Shown one piece after another: positions 32,172 to 39,558 of a stretch of DNA of 64,000 nt. Within the stretch, counting starts at the first letter, position 1. Every line of letters starts with the position of its first letter. The notes beneath the pieces were generated by a model. The model was not told the DNA's origin and did no database searches. It worked only from the letters and a program-made list of their open reading frames with translations. A program made the position numbers and the translations under genes. Origin of the DNA: Streptomyces nojiriensis (GTDB lineage Bacteria > Actinomycetota > Actinomycetes > Streptomycetales > Streptomycetaceae); assembly GCF_017639205.1 (NCBI RefSeq), contig NZ_CP071139.1:682001-746000 (forward strand), read 5' to 3'.

Positions 32172-32666
32172 TCAGCTCGTGGCGGCCCGGGGGACGAGGC
32201 GGGTGCCGCACCGGCTGCAGTACCGGGCGTCGGCCTCGATGGCGTGCCGGTGGCACTGCTCGCAGACGAGGTGGAGCGGGCACCGGGGTGTGCGCGGTTC
32301 GGTGCGGGGCGGCCGGCCGATGGCCATGCCGGCCCGCCTGCGGTGCGCGGTGAGGAACACCAGTCCCTCGGGGCCGGCCCGGAGCGAGCGGGCCGAGCCG
32401 CGCGGCAGTAGGGCGAGGGAGCCGGGCACGACGTCCACCCCGGCGCCGTCCAGGGTCAGTGAACCGCCGCCCTGTACGACGGTGAGCAGGACGTCCACCT
32501 CGGGCTCCCGGTGTACGGCGATCTCGCCGCCGGGCAGCAGGCGCACCAGATTCGCGTCGAGTTGTCGGCCCTTGTGCCGTAGTCGCCACAGGGCGCCGCT
32601 CTGGCCGTCCGTGGCGGCCTCGACCAATCCCGTGACCGTGACACCCACGGCTTCCCGCTCGACCAC
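32172..32666 (-). CDS. Cupin-domain protein with C-terminal zinc ribbon
   Basis: The 164-residue protein has a cupin barrel (about 30-100: RLLPGGEIAVHREPEVDVLL, VQGGGSLTLDG, VVPGSLALLPRG) with weak metal-ligand conservation. A short zinc ribbon follows (CEQCHRHAIEADARYCSRCG, two CxxC pairs). The combination suggests a small regulatory or binding protein; no enzymatic role is evident. GTG 32666 has GGAAGGAC just upstream. Confidence 0.75.
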   Translation of the reverse strand: MVEREAVGVTVTGLVEAATDGQSGALWRLRHKGRQLDANLVRLLPGGEIAVHREPEVDVLLTVVQGGGSLTLDGAGVDVVPGSLALLPRGSARSLRAGPEGLVFLTAHRRRAGMAIGRPPRTEPRTPRCPLHLVCEQCHRHAIEADARYCSRCGTRLVPRAATS

Positions 32667-33178
32667 CGCATGTCCTTCCCGCGCGTTCGGCTGCTCTGCC
32701 GACCCTCGTGATCGCCCATGAGATCACTTCGGCAGGTGCCCGCACCAACCACGTGGGTGCGAAGCGTTCGTCCGAGCGCCAGGACGTGTGTCGCTCGGCC
32801 CGCCCGACGCGCCGGAACGGCCGGTCCTCCCGCACCTGCTGACACCTTCCGCGCCTGGGCGAAGGCGAGTTGGGACGGCATACCGACCGTCGGGGTCAAG
32901 ATCTGCCGGGTCACGGGTCTGTCCCGGCGCACGAAGACCTCGTACGGGTGTCCGAGAGCGACGCAAACCGCCGTACCGGCCGGTAGGAGGCGCCCCCGGG
33001 CGACTGCGGGCGTGTCGGGTTCGACGGTACGTGTAACAGGAAGGTACGGGTGGGCGGTCGGGTGGAACGGCGGTACGGGTCGGGCCACTCCTGCTGATCA
33101 CAGACGCTCTCCCGTACCGGTCCGCACCGACCGCCCGACCGCCCGCAACGCCGACCGATCGATCCTGAGGAAGAAACG
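32667..33178. other. 512-base gap without a supported gene
   Basis: Overlapping frames run through here in several registers, but none has consistent third-position GC plus a ribosome site. The minus-strand frame 32667-33088 (MARPVPPFHPTAHPYLPV...) is about three-quarters GC at position three and could be an old gene remnant. The last bases hold the ribosome site of the lipoprotein gene (GAGGAAGAAACG). Confidence 0.5.
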
Positions 33179-33847
33179 ATGCGCGTTCACCAGCTGACCC
33201 TCGCCGCCGTGGCCGTCGCCGCGAGCCTTTCGCTCACGGCCTGCCAGAACGGCGCCGACGGCGCGGCGCAGAGCACCCCGTCGGCTTCGTCCACCGCGTC
33301 CGCCCCGTCCACCGCCTCGCCTTCGGGGGGCGGTTCGGATCAGGGCGGCGGGAAGCCCCCGCAGGGGACGGGCTCCGGCGGCAAGGGTACGGCCGGCGCC
33401 GGGACCGGCTCCGACGCGAGCGGCAAGGTCGGCAAATGCCGGACCGACGAGCTGGCGATCACCGCCGCGGAGCGCACCATCGGCGGCGACACGGACGGCA
33501 CGGTCGCGGTGACCCTGAAGAACAGCGGTGCCCGGGACTGCACGATCTCCGGGTACGCGGGCATCGACCTGAAGACCGACTCGGGCTCCCTGTCCGCGCA
33601 GCGTACGGGGCAGCAGGCCGACACGGCCGTCCTCAAGAAGGGCGAGTCGACCTACTTCGGCATCAGCTACCCGCTCAACACCTCGGGCGGCTCCGGCGTC
33701 CGCGTCACGGGGCTGGTGGTGACCCCGCCGGACGAGACCAGGTCGGTCACCCTCGCCTGGCCGGGCGCAGGCACGCTGCCGGTCACGGAGGGCGGCGGCG
33801 CCCCGGTGAAGGTCGGCCCGGTGGGAAGCGCCGGCCAGGGCGGCTGA
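33179..33847 (+). CDS. DUF4232-type secreted lipoprotein
   Basis: The 222-residue protein has a lipoprotein signal with lipobox LTAC (Cys22). A Ser/Thr/Gly/Pro-rich spacer (about 25-80) is followed by a beta-rich DUF4232 domain (KCRTDELAITAAERTIGGDT, VAVTLKNSGARDC, GYAGIDLKTDSG, KKGESTYFGISYPL). Such proteins are anchored on the outer face of the membrane in actinomycetes; function is unknown. A strong ribosome site precedes the ATG. Confidence 0.88.
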   Translation: MRVHQLTLAAVAVAASLSLTACQNGADGAAQSTPSASSTASAPSTASPSGGGSDQGGGKPPQGTGSGGKGTAGAGTGSDASGKVGKCRTDELAITAAERTIGGDTDGTVAVTLKNSGARDCTISGYAGIDLKTDSGSLSAQRTGQQADTAVLKKGESTYFGISYPLNTSGGSGVRVTGLVVTPPDETRSVTLAWPGAGTLPVTEGGGAPVKVGPVGSAGQGG

Positions 33848-33958
33848 CCCCGGACACCCGACAGCCGACTGCCCCGTATCTGAGCTACGGGGAAGGTCCG
33901 TTTCCGCCCGAGGGAACCGCGGCGATCCGTCGGGCGGCGGGCGGCCCCGAGGCCGCCT

Positions 33959-34400
33959 CTATGCCGACCGGTCCAGCGAGCTGCGCACGTACGCGCCCGG
34001 GGTCTGCCCGAAGTGGCGGCGGAAGGCCAGGATGTAGCCGTCGCTGCTGACGAACAAACCCCACCCGGGCGGCCACCGAGCTCGCCAGCCGGCCCTGCTC
34101 CAGTCCGGTCGAGCTCGTGCGGGGGTTCTCCGCCCACTCCGTCGCGGTGCACGGGTCGCTCGGCGTCCGGGCCGGCTCGCGCGCCACGGCGCCGGCGGTG
34201 TGGCCGGTGGGCTGGGGCAGCGGCCGGCAGACGGAGTCGGCTCCGAACCGTGCGCTGTGCGCGATGCCCGCCGGGATCCACAGGTCGTCCCGTCGGACGG
34301 CTCGCCGTCGTCGGCCGTCGCCCACCCGGACGCGTCGAGCGCCCCGTGGGTGGTCGGGCAGCTCACCCGCTCCTCGACCCCCGCTGTCACACGGCCCACG
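33959..34400 (-). pseudogene. AraC-family regulator, fragmented
   Basis: Pieces of an AraC protein with cupin sensor appear in two minus-strand frames. SGWATADDGE and the C-terminal SSDGYILAFRRHFGQTPGAY are in one. DLWIPAGIAHSARFGADSVC, EWAENPRTSS and SVAARVGFV are in the other. At least two frameshifts (near 34290 and 34065) are needed to join them. The central region between sensor and HTH is shorter than in intact proteins, so a deletion is likely too. No promoter target can be assigned. Confidence 0.65.
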
Positions 34401-34434
34401 GGCGGGCCCGGCTCCCCCGCGAGCCGGGCCCGCC
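34401..34434. terminator. Hairpin downstream of the MarR-like gene
   Basis: GGCGGGCCCGGCTC and GAGCCGGGCCCGCC are perfect 14-base arms around CCCCGC, 17 bases beyond the stop of the minus-strand MarR-like gene. Confidence 0.8.
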
Positions 34435-34450
34435 GACGGATCCGCGGGAT

Positions 34451-34909
34451 TCAGTGGTGCCAGGCCCGGCCTCCGGTGTTGTGGATGAACCGCTGGAGGA
34501 CCTTCAGCGTGAGCACGTACTCCTCGTCCGGGATGTCCCGGTGCCGCTCCTGCCACAGCTCCGCCTGTGTCGCGGCCACCCGGGCGTGGAAGTCCTTCCC
34601 CTCGGTGGTGAGTTCGAGGTGTCCGTCAGGGTCCTGCGTGACCCAGCCGCGGTCGACGGTGGCGTCGATCTCCTCGTCGAGGTCGTCGATGCCCACGGCC
34701 GCGTAGCCGCTGAGCACGCCGGTCACCCCGTCGCGGGTCGGCGGCACCTCGGCCTGTGCGATCCGGGCCAGGATCCATGCCTGCGGCTGGGTGGTGCCGA
34801 TTCCGGCGAGGACGGCCCTGATACGGGTGACCACCGCGTCGGAGGCGGCCCGGCTCCAGTAGCCGATGGGCTGCCGGACCAGTTCGGCATCGTCGTGCGA
34901 GTACTCCAT
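34451..34909 (-). CDS. MarR-like winged-helix protein
   Basis: The 152-residue protein is a MarR-type regulator (QPIGYWSRAASDAVVTRIRA, TTQPQAWILARIAQ, LTTEGKDFHARVAATQAEL). A close relative with the same QPIGYW...TQP pattern lies at 50905-51411, so this is a two-member family in the window. ATG 34909 has GGAG upstream; a longer frame to 34957 exists. No clear target operator is linked, apart from an inverted repeat 57 bases upstream. Confidence 0.8.
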   Translation of the reverse strand: MEYSHDDAELVRQPIGYWSRAASDAVVTRIRAVLAGIGTTQPQAWILARIAQAEVPPTRDGVTGVLSGYAAVGIDDLDEEIDATVDRGWVTQDPDGHLELTTEGKDFHARVAATQAELWQERHRDIPDEEYVLTLKVLQRFIHNTGGRAWHH

Positions 34910-34965
34910 GGCGGATCCGCTCCGTTCGCTCTCTTCGAGATCGCCTGCGCACCACACCGTAGGAA

Positions 34966-34981
34966 CTCAAGCGCACTTGAG
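34966..34981. promoter_or_regulatory. CTCAAG-CGCA-CTTGAG inverted repeat
   Basis: A perfect 6-bp inverted repeat with a 4-base centre, resembling MerR/SoxR-type operators (CTCAAG...CTTGAG). It lies upstream of the MarR-like gene and just before the gene fragment at 35021. No MerR gene is adjacent, so the regulator is unknown. Confidence 0.5.
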
Positions 34982-35020
34982 GTCCAGCCCGTCCATGAGG
35001 CCGAGGGGCCCGCGTGCCGG

Positions 35021-35227
35021 ATGCGGCGGGTGCCCCTGGGCGGGCCTCGGCTGCACGCCTTCGAACACGCGGGCCGGTCCCTGCCGGCGCCGCGCACGGA
35101 GGGCTTCGACGACCACGTGAAGTTCTTCTTCGCGGAGGAGGGCCGGGAGCCGACCTCGCTGGCGGAGCGGGCCTGCCGTGACGTCGGCCGGGGCCACCGC
35201 CTGGGGGTGCTCGCGCCGACCGCCTGA
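35021..35227 (+). pseudogene. Fragment resembling the N-terminal part of a siderophore-interacting protein
   Basis: The 68-codon frame has very high third-position GC, so it looks like former coding sequence. RRVPLGGPRLHAF...GFDDHVKFFF recalls the start of ViuB-type FAD/NADPH siderophore reductases (RVTLGG...DDHVKLFF). Everything downstream of that strand, including the FAD and NADPH domains, is missing, and the tail runs into unrelated sequence. I treat it as a truncated remnant. The match is by eye over about 25 residues and needs a search. Confidence 0.4.
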
Positions 35228-35295
35228 GCCCGGAGGCGGCGTGCCGCCGGGCCGGGCACGGTAGCGATCTACCCGGTTTGTGCCACTCTGTCGTC

Positions 35296-36180
35296 ATGAT
35301 GTCCGAGATCACGGCCGCGGCCTGGGCCGGGCAGCAGGTCGCCGCGGTCCGCGACGACCCCGCCGGGCGGATGGCCTTGATGGAGCGCTGCTACTCCGGC
35401 CCGTTCGGCAAGGCGCCCCGGCACCTGCCGTTCCGCCGGGCGGCGATGTCGTTCATGCGCTGGCAGGTGCGGCGGGGCGTGCTGCAGCCGCCGTTCGCCG
35501 ACCGGCCCGGCAGTCCGTGGTGGCGGGCGGTGAACGAGCGGATCCTGCGTGACGGCTGCGAGGCGGTGGGCCTGAGCGGCGGGCTTCCCGGGCCCGCCTC
35601 CTCGCGCACGGTCGACCACTGGCTGTCCTTCGCCGACCACCCCACGGCCCGGGCCTGGTACCGGGCGCACAACGGGAGCGTGGTCGCCGCCTACCTGGAG
35701 CACCGCGACCTCGCGGAGGCGGAGAACGAGACCGAGCGGTTCTTCATGAACGTCGTCCTCTGCCGCGTCCTGTACGCCCACGCCCTCGTCGCGGCGCCGC
35801 GTATCGCCCTCGGCCGGCTGCGTCCGCTCGCCCCGTTCCTCGGCGATCCGAGAGTGGAGATGACCGGGATCTTCCTGCAGCTGTCCCGCGTGCTCCCCGA
35901 CGAGTACCCGCTCCACGGCACGGTGCGGTCCCACCTCGACAGGGAGATCGGATTCGGCCGCCTCCTCGATTTCGGCGTGATCGCACCGAGACTGCAGCAG
36001 CTCTACGAGTGGTCGGCGCACGAACTCGCGGCGCCCGGCCTGCTCGGCTGCGTCCGCGACGGATCCCCGGTCTACGCCTGGTCGTTCGCCGACCGGTATG
36101 TCTGGGAGCCCCCGGATTCCTTCGTCCTGCGCGTGATCCACCGGACGCTCCCGCCTTCCCCGCGTACCCCGTACCGCTGA
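35296..36180 (+). CDS. Conserved hypothetical protein, 294 residues
   Basis: An almost fully helical, Trp/Arg-rich protein (LPFRRAAMSFMRWQVRRGVL, PWWRAVNERILRDGCEA, VDHWLSFADHPTARAWYRAH, ERFFMNVVLCRVLYAHALV). There is no signal peptide or membrane segment. The sequence looks well folded and typical of a Streptomyces-wide family, but I cannot name it. It is convergent with the O-methyltransferase (18-base gap). ATG 35296 and ATG 35299 are adjacent alternatives. Confidence 0.75.
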   Translation: MMSEITAAAWAGQQVAAVRDDPAGRMALMERCYSGPFGKAPRHLPFRRAAMSFMRWQVRRGVLQPPFADRPGSPWWRAVNERILRDGCEAVGLSGGLPGPASSRTVDHWLSFADHPTARAWYRAHNGSVVAAYLEHRDLAEAENETERFFMNVVLCRVLYAHALVAAPRIALGRLRPLAPFLGDPRVEMTGIFLQLSRVLPDEYPLHGTVRSHLDREIGFGRLLDFGVIAPRLQQLYEWSAHELAAPGLLGCVRDGSPVYAWSFADRYVWEPPDSFVLRVIHRTLPPSPRTPYR

Positions 36181-36198
36181 CGGACGTCCGGGCTCCGG

Positions 36199-37953
36199 TC
36201 AGCTCCGTCCGGCGCCGGGGTCCGGTGCGCCCGCCCTGCGGGCGTGCAGCACATGCGCGTCCAGGGGCAGGGGCCGGTGGCCCACGAGCCGGAGTCCCGC
36301 GTCGGCGAACAGGCGCGCGTAATGGTCGGCCCGGCGCTCGCGGCCTCCGACGTTGCACAGCATGTGCAGGTCCCAGGCGGTGGCCAGCGAGGGGGAACCG
36401 TCGACGGGCAGCAGGCGTTCCACGACGAGCAGGTCCGCGTGGTCGGGCATCGCACGGACGCAGTGGCGCAGGATCTCGCGGCAGCGGTCGTCGTCCCAGT
36501 CGTGCAGGACCCGGGAGAGGACGTAGACGTCGCCGCCGGGCGGCACGTCGGCGAAGTCGCCGACGCGGTAGTCGCAGCGCACGCCGCAGCCCGCGGTGTC
36601 GAGCAGCCGGCGGGCGGCCTCGACGGCGTGCGGGCGTTCGAGGAGGACACCGTGCAGGCGCGGGTGCGCGGTGAGGATGCGGCCGAGGAGCTCCCCGTTG
36701 CCTCCGGCGACGTCCACGACGGTCGCGCCCGAGGGCGCCTGGGACGCGGCGGTGATGACCGGGTGGGCGGGGAGCGGCTCGAACATCCGCGAGCTCGCGG
36801 CCATGGACAGGTCGAAGAGGGCGGCGAGTTCGGGGTCGCGGGCGAAGTGGTCGAAGTGGTTCTCGCCGAAGAGGTGGTCGAAGGCCGGCCGGCCGGTCCG
36901 CACGGCGTGGTCGAGGCCGCCGAAGGAGCGGTAGAACGGGCCTCCGTACATCAGGGCCAGCGGCCGCATCGACCCGGGCGCGTCCGCACGGAGCAGGGCA
37001 CCGAGCCCGGTCAGGCGGAATCCGTCCTCCTCCCGGTCGGGGCATCGGGTGACGGCGCCGAGCATGGCGAGGTGGCGCAGGAGCACGGCGAGACTGCGGG
37101 GGTGGCTGCCCGTGAGCCGGGCGAGGTCCTCGGTGCGGCGGGCGGTGCCGGTGTCCATGACGTCGGGCAGGCCCAGCCGGGCGAACGTGGCGAGCGCCTG
37201 TGTCGTCCACGCGCCGGTGAGGAGGCGGAGGAGCGTTTCGGCGGGCTGTCCGTCATGGCCGGGCCGGTCCAGGTGGGCGGCGAGGGTGTCCCGGTGGTCT
37301 CCCCGTGCGTAGAGCTCCAGGCGCCGGTAGTCGCAGGCCGCGTCGGCGGGGAGGGTGAAGTAGAGGACCGTGCCGTCCTCGTGCGGGTTGTAGCCGCCGC
37401 CATCGGGCCGCGCGCCGTGGCGGGCGAGGATCGCGCACAGGCCGCGCAGGGCCAGCGGCTCGGGGTGCTCGATCTCGAAGGCGAGGTGCGCCTCGTGCCG
37501 GCAGGTGCGTTCGTGGGCGGCGATCGGTTCCAGGTCGGAGTACGGGGGCACGGTCAGGGCGAACACCTCCACCGCGCGCCGTTCGCCGGTGGAGCCGTGC
37601 ACCTGTGGGCGCAGGATCTGCACGTCGAGCTCGGCCGGGTCGCGCCGGTGGCGCAGGGCGAGGCGTTCGCGGACCACCACGCTGGGGTGGGAGGGGGTGT
37701 CCGCCGCCAGTTCGCAGTCGGCGAGTCGGGTCCGCAGGCCGTCCGCGTCCGGCGGGAAGAGCAGCACCCCCGCGTGGGCGAACCTGCAGTGCCCGGCCAG
37801 CGCCTGCAGGTCCGGGCCGTCGAGGCCGGGCAGGAGGAGGGGGAGCAGGGCGGCGCTGTCGTGCTCGCGGACGAACCGCACTGCGGCGCGCAGGCAGGCG
37901 GTGTCGTCGGCGGTGTCCAGGAGCAACGTTTCGTCGGGGAGGGTCGTCGTCAT
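36199..37953 (-). CDS. O-methyltransferase with extra N-terminal domain
   Basis: The 584-residue protein has an about 230-residue N-terminal region without SAM motifs (two-part alpha/beta, with FALTVPPYSDLEPIAAHERT and a GYNPHEDGTVLYFTLP strand). A standard small-molecule O-methyltransferase follows: a dimerisation HTH (LTGAWTTQALATFARLGLPD), SAM motif I (VVDVAGGNGELLGRIL) and the catalytic His region (LHDWDDDRCREIL). Ordinary members are about 340 residues, so this is a fusion. It follows a PobA-like hydroxylase gene by 116 bases on the same strand; hydroxylation then O-methylation of one aromatic substrate is plausible. The frame extends upstream to 38805 but only as a shadow. Confidence 0.85.
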   Translation of the reverse strand: MTTTLPDETLLLDTADDTACLRAAVRFVREHDSAALLPLLLPGLDGPDLQALAGHCRFAHAGVLLFPPDADGLRTRLADCELAADTPSHPSVVVRERLALRHRRDPAELDVQILRPQVHGSTGERRAVEVFALTVPPYSDLEPIAAHERTCRHEAHLAFEIEHPEPLALRGLCAILARHGARPDGGGYNPHEDGTVLYFTLPADAACDYRRLELYARGDHRDTLAAHLDRPGHDGQPAETLLRLLTGAWTTQALATFARLGLPDVMDTGTARRTEDLARLTGSHPRSLAVLLRHLAMLGAVTRCPDREEDGFRLTGLGALLRADAPGSMRPLALMYGGPFYRSFGGLDHAVRTGRPAFDHLFGENHFDHFARDPELAALFDLSMAASSRMFEPLPAHPVITAASQAPSGATVVDVAGGNGELLGRILTAHPRLHGVLLERPHAVEAARRLLDTAGCGVRCDYRVGDFADVPPGGDVYVLSRVLHDWDDDRCREILRHCVRAMPDHADLLVVERLLPVDGSPSLATAWDLHMLCNVGGRERRADHYARLFADAGLRLVGHRPLPLDAHVLHARRAGAPDPGAGRS

Positions 37954-38069
37954 CGTGGAGGTGTCCTCGGGCCGGTACGGGGCTGGGCGGGGCAGGGCGA
38001 AGCGGTGGGCGGGCTGGTGCGGGGTTGAGTGGGACGGGGTGAGCGGTACGGGACGGGTGCCCGCGGCGG

Positions 38070-39287
38070 TCACACGCCGACGTAGTTCTCGGCGAACCAG
38101 TCCTGGTGGATGCGCGAGGTGCGCAGCGAAGCGAGCCGGGAACGCCGCAGGGCGGCGTGGAAGAACGATCCGGCATCCTGGTCGCGGTCGGGGGGCGCGT
38201 GCAGGAGCCGGGTCATCCACCCGGTGAACTCCTGCGCCCGCCAGATGTGCTCCAGGCAGCGGTCCGAGTACGTGTCGAGTCCTGCGGTGTCGCCCCGGGT
38301 GAGGGCATCGGCGAGGGCTTCGGCCAGGATCTCGGCCTCCAGGACCGCGAGGTTGGCGCCCTTCGCCGCGGCCGGTGCGAGCAGGCTCGCCGCGTCGCCC
38401 GCCAGGAAGAGCGGGCCGTGGCGCAGCGGTTCGACGACGTCGCAGGCGAGGTCGAAGACCCCGCGTTCCAGGAGTCTGCCCCGTCGTAGCGGGCCGTGCT
38501 CCGCGGCGCGCATCCGGACGTCGAGCTCGTCCCAGATCCGCTGCTCGGGCCAGGCGTCGGCGGGCGTGCCGCGCTCCCACTGGAGGTAGTAGCGCGTGAC
38601 TTCCGGGGTGCGGGCCATGTGTCCGGCGAAGCCGTGGTCGTGGATGGCGTAGCCGACGGCGTCGAGACTCGCAGGGGCCTCGGCGAGCAGGCCGAGCCAG
38701 GTCACCCCGTGGTCGTACGCGTGGTGACGGACGGAGCCCGGCGGCAGTGAGCGGCGGGCCGCCCCGTACCGGCCGTCGCAGCCGGCGACGTAACGGGCGG
38801 TCCACCGGGTGGAACGGCCGTCGGGCTCGCAGGCCGTGACGGACGGCCGGGTGCCGTCGGTGTCGTGCACGCCGAGCGCCTCGGTGCGGAAGCGGATGCG
38901 TCCGCCGAGGCCGAGGTAGTGGTTCAGGAGGTCCGTGACCAGGTGCTGCTGCGGGTAGACGTGATGCTGCCCGCCGTGGCCGAGCGCTCCGTAGTCGAGG
39001 CGGAACCGGCCGTCCTCCGTGCGGAATTCGCAGGTGCCGTGCCGTCGGCCGTGCCGGTGCAGGCCGTCGGCGAGGCCGTGGCGGTCCAGGATCCGCACGG
39101 TGGTCGGGGCGAGGAACCCGGCGCGGGCCCGGGTCTGGACATGGGTGCGGGAGGCACGTTCCAGGATGACGCAGTCGATCCCGGCGGTGTGCAGCAGGAT
39201 TCCGAGGACGAGCCCTGCGGGGCCGGCACCGAGGACGACCACGTCGGCCGATTCACGTAACGTGCGTGAGGTGTTACTTTCCGTCAT
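38070..39287 (-). CDS. Aromatic flavoprotein hydroxylase (4-hydroxybenzoate 3-monooxygenase-like)
   Basis: The 405 residues follow the PobA pattern: the FAD motif VVVLGAGPAGLVLGILL, RARAGFLAPTTVRILDRHGL, the QQHLVTDLLNHYL segment, YVAGCDGRYG and the GD motif GPLFLAGDAASLLAPAAAKGA. It would hydroxylate a phenolic acid next to the existing hydroxyl using NADPH and O2. The substrate residues differ enough from PobA that 4-hydroxybenzoate is not certain. ATG 39287 lacks a ribosome site and may be leaderless. It is co-directional with the O-methyltransferase and downstream of a SARP regulator gene. Confidence 0.88.
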   Translation of the reverse strand: MTESNTSRTLRESADVVVLGAGPAGLVLGILLHTAGIDCVILERASRTHVQTRARAGFLAPTTVRILDRHGLADGLHRHGRRHGTCEFRTEDGRFRLDYGALGHGGQHHVYPQQHLVTDLLNHYLGLGGRIRFRTEALGVHDTDGTRPSVTACEPDGRSTRWTARYVAGCDGRYGAARRSLPPGSVRHHAYDHGVTWLGLLAEAPASLDAVGYAIHDHGFAGHMARTPEVTRYYLQWERGTPADAWPEQRIWDELDVRMRAAEHGPLRRGRLLERGVFDLACDVVEPLRHGPLFLAGDAASLLAPAAAKGANLAVLEAEILAEALADALTRGDTAGLDTYSDRCLEHIWRAQEFTGWMTRLLHAPPDRDQDAGSFFHAALRRSRLASLRTSRIHQDWFAENYVGV

Positions 39288-39558
39288 AGCGGGTGAAGCA
39301 TAAGCATGTGAAGATCCACAGACCTACATGAACCATCCTTAGGCGGGAATAGAGTGACAATCGCCATGGATGTTCCCGCCCGGGGGTGACGGGGCCGGTA
39401 CCGGTTTCCGCAGGCGACGGGTGGTGCGCTCCAGGCGCGCGAAACAGGACGCGCTCTCCCGCATGCTCCGGCGCGCCCAAGGCAATCGGGCTACGGCCGG
39501 CCCGGCACCGTCCGCCGGCCCCGGCCTCCGGGGCCCACCACGGCCACGGCCGCGGCCC

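Noticed and set aside
34013..35020. Plus-strand open frame leading into the fragment at 35021
   Set aside because: It lies opposite the MarR-like gene and AraC remnant and has no domain signal; only the last 68 codons look coding-like.
36244..38028. 594-codon plus-strand frame opposite the O-methyltransferase
   Set aside because: Composition is Gly/Val/Glu repeats typical of antisense frames; the minus strand has SAM-binding and catalytic motifs.
37954..38805. Extension of the O-methyltransferase frame upstream through the hydroxylase gene
   Set aside because: Arg/Pro-rich shadow of the hydroxylase; ATG 37953 starts sensible protein sequence.
39288..39558. SARP heptamer direct repeats in the hydroxylase promoter
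   Set aside because: TTCATG/TTCACA-like words occur at spacings of 20 and 15 bases, not the 11- or 22-base periodicity expected.
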